DNA from: Tethya wilhelma
Taxonomy: Eukaryota; Porifera; Demospongiae; Tethyida; Tethyidae
NCBI GenBank assembly: GCA_964030475.1
Contig: CAXIPT010000003.1
Span: 3,760,536-3,824,535, forward strand
Direction: 5' to 3'
Length of the DNA stretch: 64,000 bases
Of this stretch, positions 61,608 to 64,000 are shown one piece after another. The notes beneath the pieces are model-generated. The model did not search any database and was not told where the DNA came from. It worked only from the letters and a program-made list of their open reading frames with translations. Both the position numbers and the translations under genes were made by a program. Each line of letters starts with the position of its first letter. Position 1 is the stretch's first letter.

Positions 61608-64000
61608 CTATTTGGACCTACTGGCAAACCCAGTCTCATAAGAGGGATCGTCAAATATCCCCTTGGTGCTTCCATCCTTCCCACACTGCACCAGTGCCGT
61701 CATCTCATAGTCTCTCTCTCTCCTGGAGGTGTTAGCAGCACCACTGTTGGGCACAGCTGCTCCTGCTGCTGGGGTAGTAGAAGAGGGTTTCTTGATCAAC
61801 TCTGTTGCATCATCATAGTTGTTGAATCGAGGAGCACCACCCTGACTTGATTCCACTCTGGGTGGGGGTTCAGGGAGTCCGTTGTGAGTAGTGCCGGGGG
61901 TCAGTTTACCAGGAGGAGGGAGAGTGGAGGCTTTGCTTGAAGCTCTTGTGGAAGCAGGGTAGCCCCTTTCATAGAAGGGATCATCAAACATCGGGCTGGT
62001 TGGTTTGTTTGAGGTTACAGTGCCTTCAGGTTGGACTGATTTTGACAAGGGTTCATCGTAGATGCCATGTGGCTCCTGGTCTTCAGTATTGTTGGCTGGG
62101 GTACCCTTCTGAGACTGAGTGATGTTGGGGTTGCTACCACCAATGGCTTCCACTATCCCTCGTCCATTGGGACTGGCATTGTTGGTGGGGTTTGGAGGGA
62201 GCACCAGCTGATGTGTCTGAGGTGCACTGTATTCATCATCAGTAATAGCTGTAGTAGCAGGTGACTTATTCTGTTCTTTTGAAGAGTCCTCCAAGACATG
62301 GTACACATGTCCCGTCTGAGAAGGGGTGATCAACGGGAGAGCATGGGAACCACTTCTGCTCCTGGTGACTTCATCATACTCGTGAGAACCAGCTAGTTTG
62401 GTATGTAGCTTTGGCACAGCATGAGATCCACTTCTGCTCCTGTTGTCTTGGGTGACTTTATCATATTGGTGAGAGCCTGCTTTTGTTTGTGGCTTGGGCA
62501 CAGCATGAGAGCCACTTCTGCTCCTGTCGTCTTGGGTGACCTGATCATACTGGTGAGAACCTGCTTTTGTTTGTGGCTTCGTCTCAACTGCATGAGCTGA
62601 AGATGGAGCATTTGCAGATGACGATGCTTGGAGGTTTGTTTTCATTTGGTTTTTTTGTGGTGTCTTCTCAGCATGATTGATCTTTTTAGTATCTGCAATG
62701 TTCTTTTTAATTACTGAATAAAGAGGTTGTTGACTGTTATTTTCCTTGCCAATCATATCATATTGGGCTTGAGCTGGAGATGAATTGTTTGCAGCTGATG
62801 ATGTTGGGAGGTTAAATTCATCAGGCTTTTGCCATGGTGTCGACTCATAAGTGTGAGATGGTGACTCAGGATTAGCTGCAGATTTGAGTGTACTTGTGTT
62901 CATTGATTCTAGGTCCACTGAATCATAGGTGTGTGCCTCGTTATTTTTGGCAGATACAGGGAATGGAATATTAACAGCTGATACTTGGTGCTGTTGTTGA
63001 AAGGCTGGAACTGGAGCATCATTGCTAGTCTCAGTAGGACTTGATGCAGCATCAGCTGTCAGACCATTTGCTAACCTACATAAAGTATAATAATATAGGT
63101 TTGTTTATTTGAGATATAGGTCAAGATATTTTAACTCACTGAACATTTTCAAGGCGTTCTGTTTGGTGGTTCTCTGAAGTAATAGAGACAGAAAAGTCAT
63201 GCATCTTAATTAGTTTGGGCTATCAATTGTACTCATACAATAATAATTTTTATGTACCACTTTTTTGCTGAACTGTTCTCCTTTTTCTTCTTCGTAAACA
63301 AATACATACTCCAACACATATTACTGTAAAGACTAGTATCAGGAAGAAGAAGACACCACCTCCAATTATTCCAAACGCACACACGCTAGGGCTGCTTGTA
63401 GGATAATCTATATCTAGTTTACATGAACCCATTGGTGTGATTTCTGTTGCAGTTTGAACAGTAAAAATCACGGTACTAGCTGCTTCAGTGCTATGAATTT
63501 TAGAGAAAGTACTTGTAGATGCAGTAAAAGACTGTGTATTTGAGTGAATAGCACTTGGTGTAAATAAAGTCAGATGCTGTGTATTTGAAATAGTACTCGC
63601 TGGAGAAGATGAACAATCACCAATAGATGGTGACTCTGAATTGTCAGATCCTGCACAAACTGGGGGAAGAGCAAGTGTTTGTACTAATAATATTTGACAA
63701 TCTCTAGCAGTTGTGTTCTCAGAAATGTGACCATATGGAGAAGGACGGAGACATAAAGTGTCATTGACCACTATTTGAAGCCAATAGTAGCCAAAATCAG
63801 ATATACTGAAGTTTAGGATATTTAGAACATAGGCATCATTGAAAAGAACAGATTCATTCCTGATACTAGTCACAGCAGGTGTATACAGCAACTGATATTT
63901 GCTTGAGTTGGTTAGAAGAGTTCCCCTGACTCCAGCTGTCTCTTCACTGTCACTCCTGTACCACCTCACTGACACACTGGTTAGAGGGTCACGTCTAGTG
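61608..64000 (-). CDS. Single-pass Ig-like receptor with tyrosine-rich cytoplasmic tail, 5' part outside window
   Basis: Exons 64000-63258 (open at the window edge), 63173-63140 (34 nt) and 63075-61608; all GT-AG, phase-consistent. Extracellular part: V-set Ig-like end (VRWYRSDS ... SDFGYYWLQIVVNDTLC) with N-glycosylation sites, then a Ser/Thr-rich mucin-like stalk, a membrane helix GVFFFLILVFTVICVGVCIC and a stop-transfer RRRKRR. The cytoplasmic tail is about 510 residues and has at least a dozen tyrosines in short acidic or polar motifs (TYDSVD, PLYSVI, HQYDQV, HQYDKV, HEYDEV, GIYDEP, NYDDAT, DYEMTA, SYETGF). Three are in a repeated GSHxYDxVT unit. Such a tail would be a docking platform for SH2/PTB proteins after phosphorylation (inference). 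No named orthologue is recognised. Confidence 0.8.
62380..62575 (-). repeat. Coding tandem repeat in the Ig-receptor tail
   Basis: Three imperfect copies of a unit of about 28 codons: lysine-alanine or lysine-leucine-alanine, then GSHxYDxVT, then RSRSGSHAxP. DNA copies are closely similar, so the array is recent and each unit adds one tyrosine motif. Confidence 0.85.

Overview
The window is animal nuclear DNA. Genes are split by short GT-AG introns, introns carry nested genes, MITE-like elements and (AC)n microsatellites, and the recognisable genes are animal families: VPS13, sFRP (Frizzled CRD plus netrin module), ANKEF1, LHFPL tetraspan, a VWC-domain secreted protein, an Ig-type receptor and an unfamiliar 7TM family. 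An early-branching animal, most likely a demosponge, is my best guess; this is inference from gene repertoire and compact introns, not proof. Single N characters at 14709, 17682, 23270, 27554, 32124 and 36662 behave as contig joins. I call the pieces A (1-14708), B (14710-17681), C (17683-23269), D (23271-27553), E (27555-32123), F (32125-36661) and G (36663-64000).

Region 1, 1-36661: one very large minus-strand VPS13A/C-type lipid-transfer gene. Its N-terminal part is in F, middle in E, then parallel middle modules in A and in D plus C, and the C-terminal third in A. It is missing the first and last exons. Contig C is inverted: its left end and the left end of D are exact reverse complements over 1246 bp, so C and D form one molecule when C is flipped. 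Flipped C plus D carries a second copy of the VPS13 exons of A at 9.9-14.2 kb. Inside one of its introns, on the opposite strand, lie three intronless genes for secreted proteins: an acidic VWC protein and two His/Glu-rich proteins. The A copy has lost these genes and has a MITE at the break. The end of C also shows an exon resembling one in E, which suggests a recent tandem duplication of lipid-channel modules inside VPS13, although an allelic explanation remains possible. Contig B holds two members of a 7TM receptor family; a broken third member lies at 475-1652.

Region 2, 36663-39346: two minus-strand Frizzled-CRD genes, one cut by a contig end and one a complete two-exon sFRP-like gene (CRD plus netrin-like domain).

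Region 3, 39784-60957: a complete 16-exon ANKEF1 orthologue on minus (reconstructed frame-consistent CDS of 2409 nt, 802 aa), head-to-head with a two-exon LHFPL-type tetraspan gene on plus (212 aa). They share a 260-bp intergenic region with RFX-like half-sites, CCAAT and TTACGTAA. A 1.78-kb tandem duplication sits in ANKEF1 intron 11.

Region 4, 61608-64000: the 3' part of a minus-strand single-pass Ig-like receptor with a long cytoplasmic tail full of tyrosine motifs. Its 5' end is outside the window.
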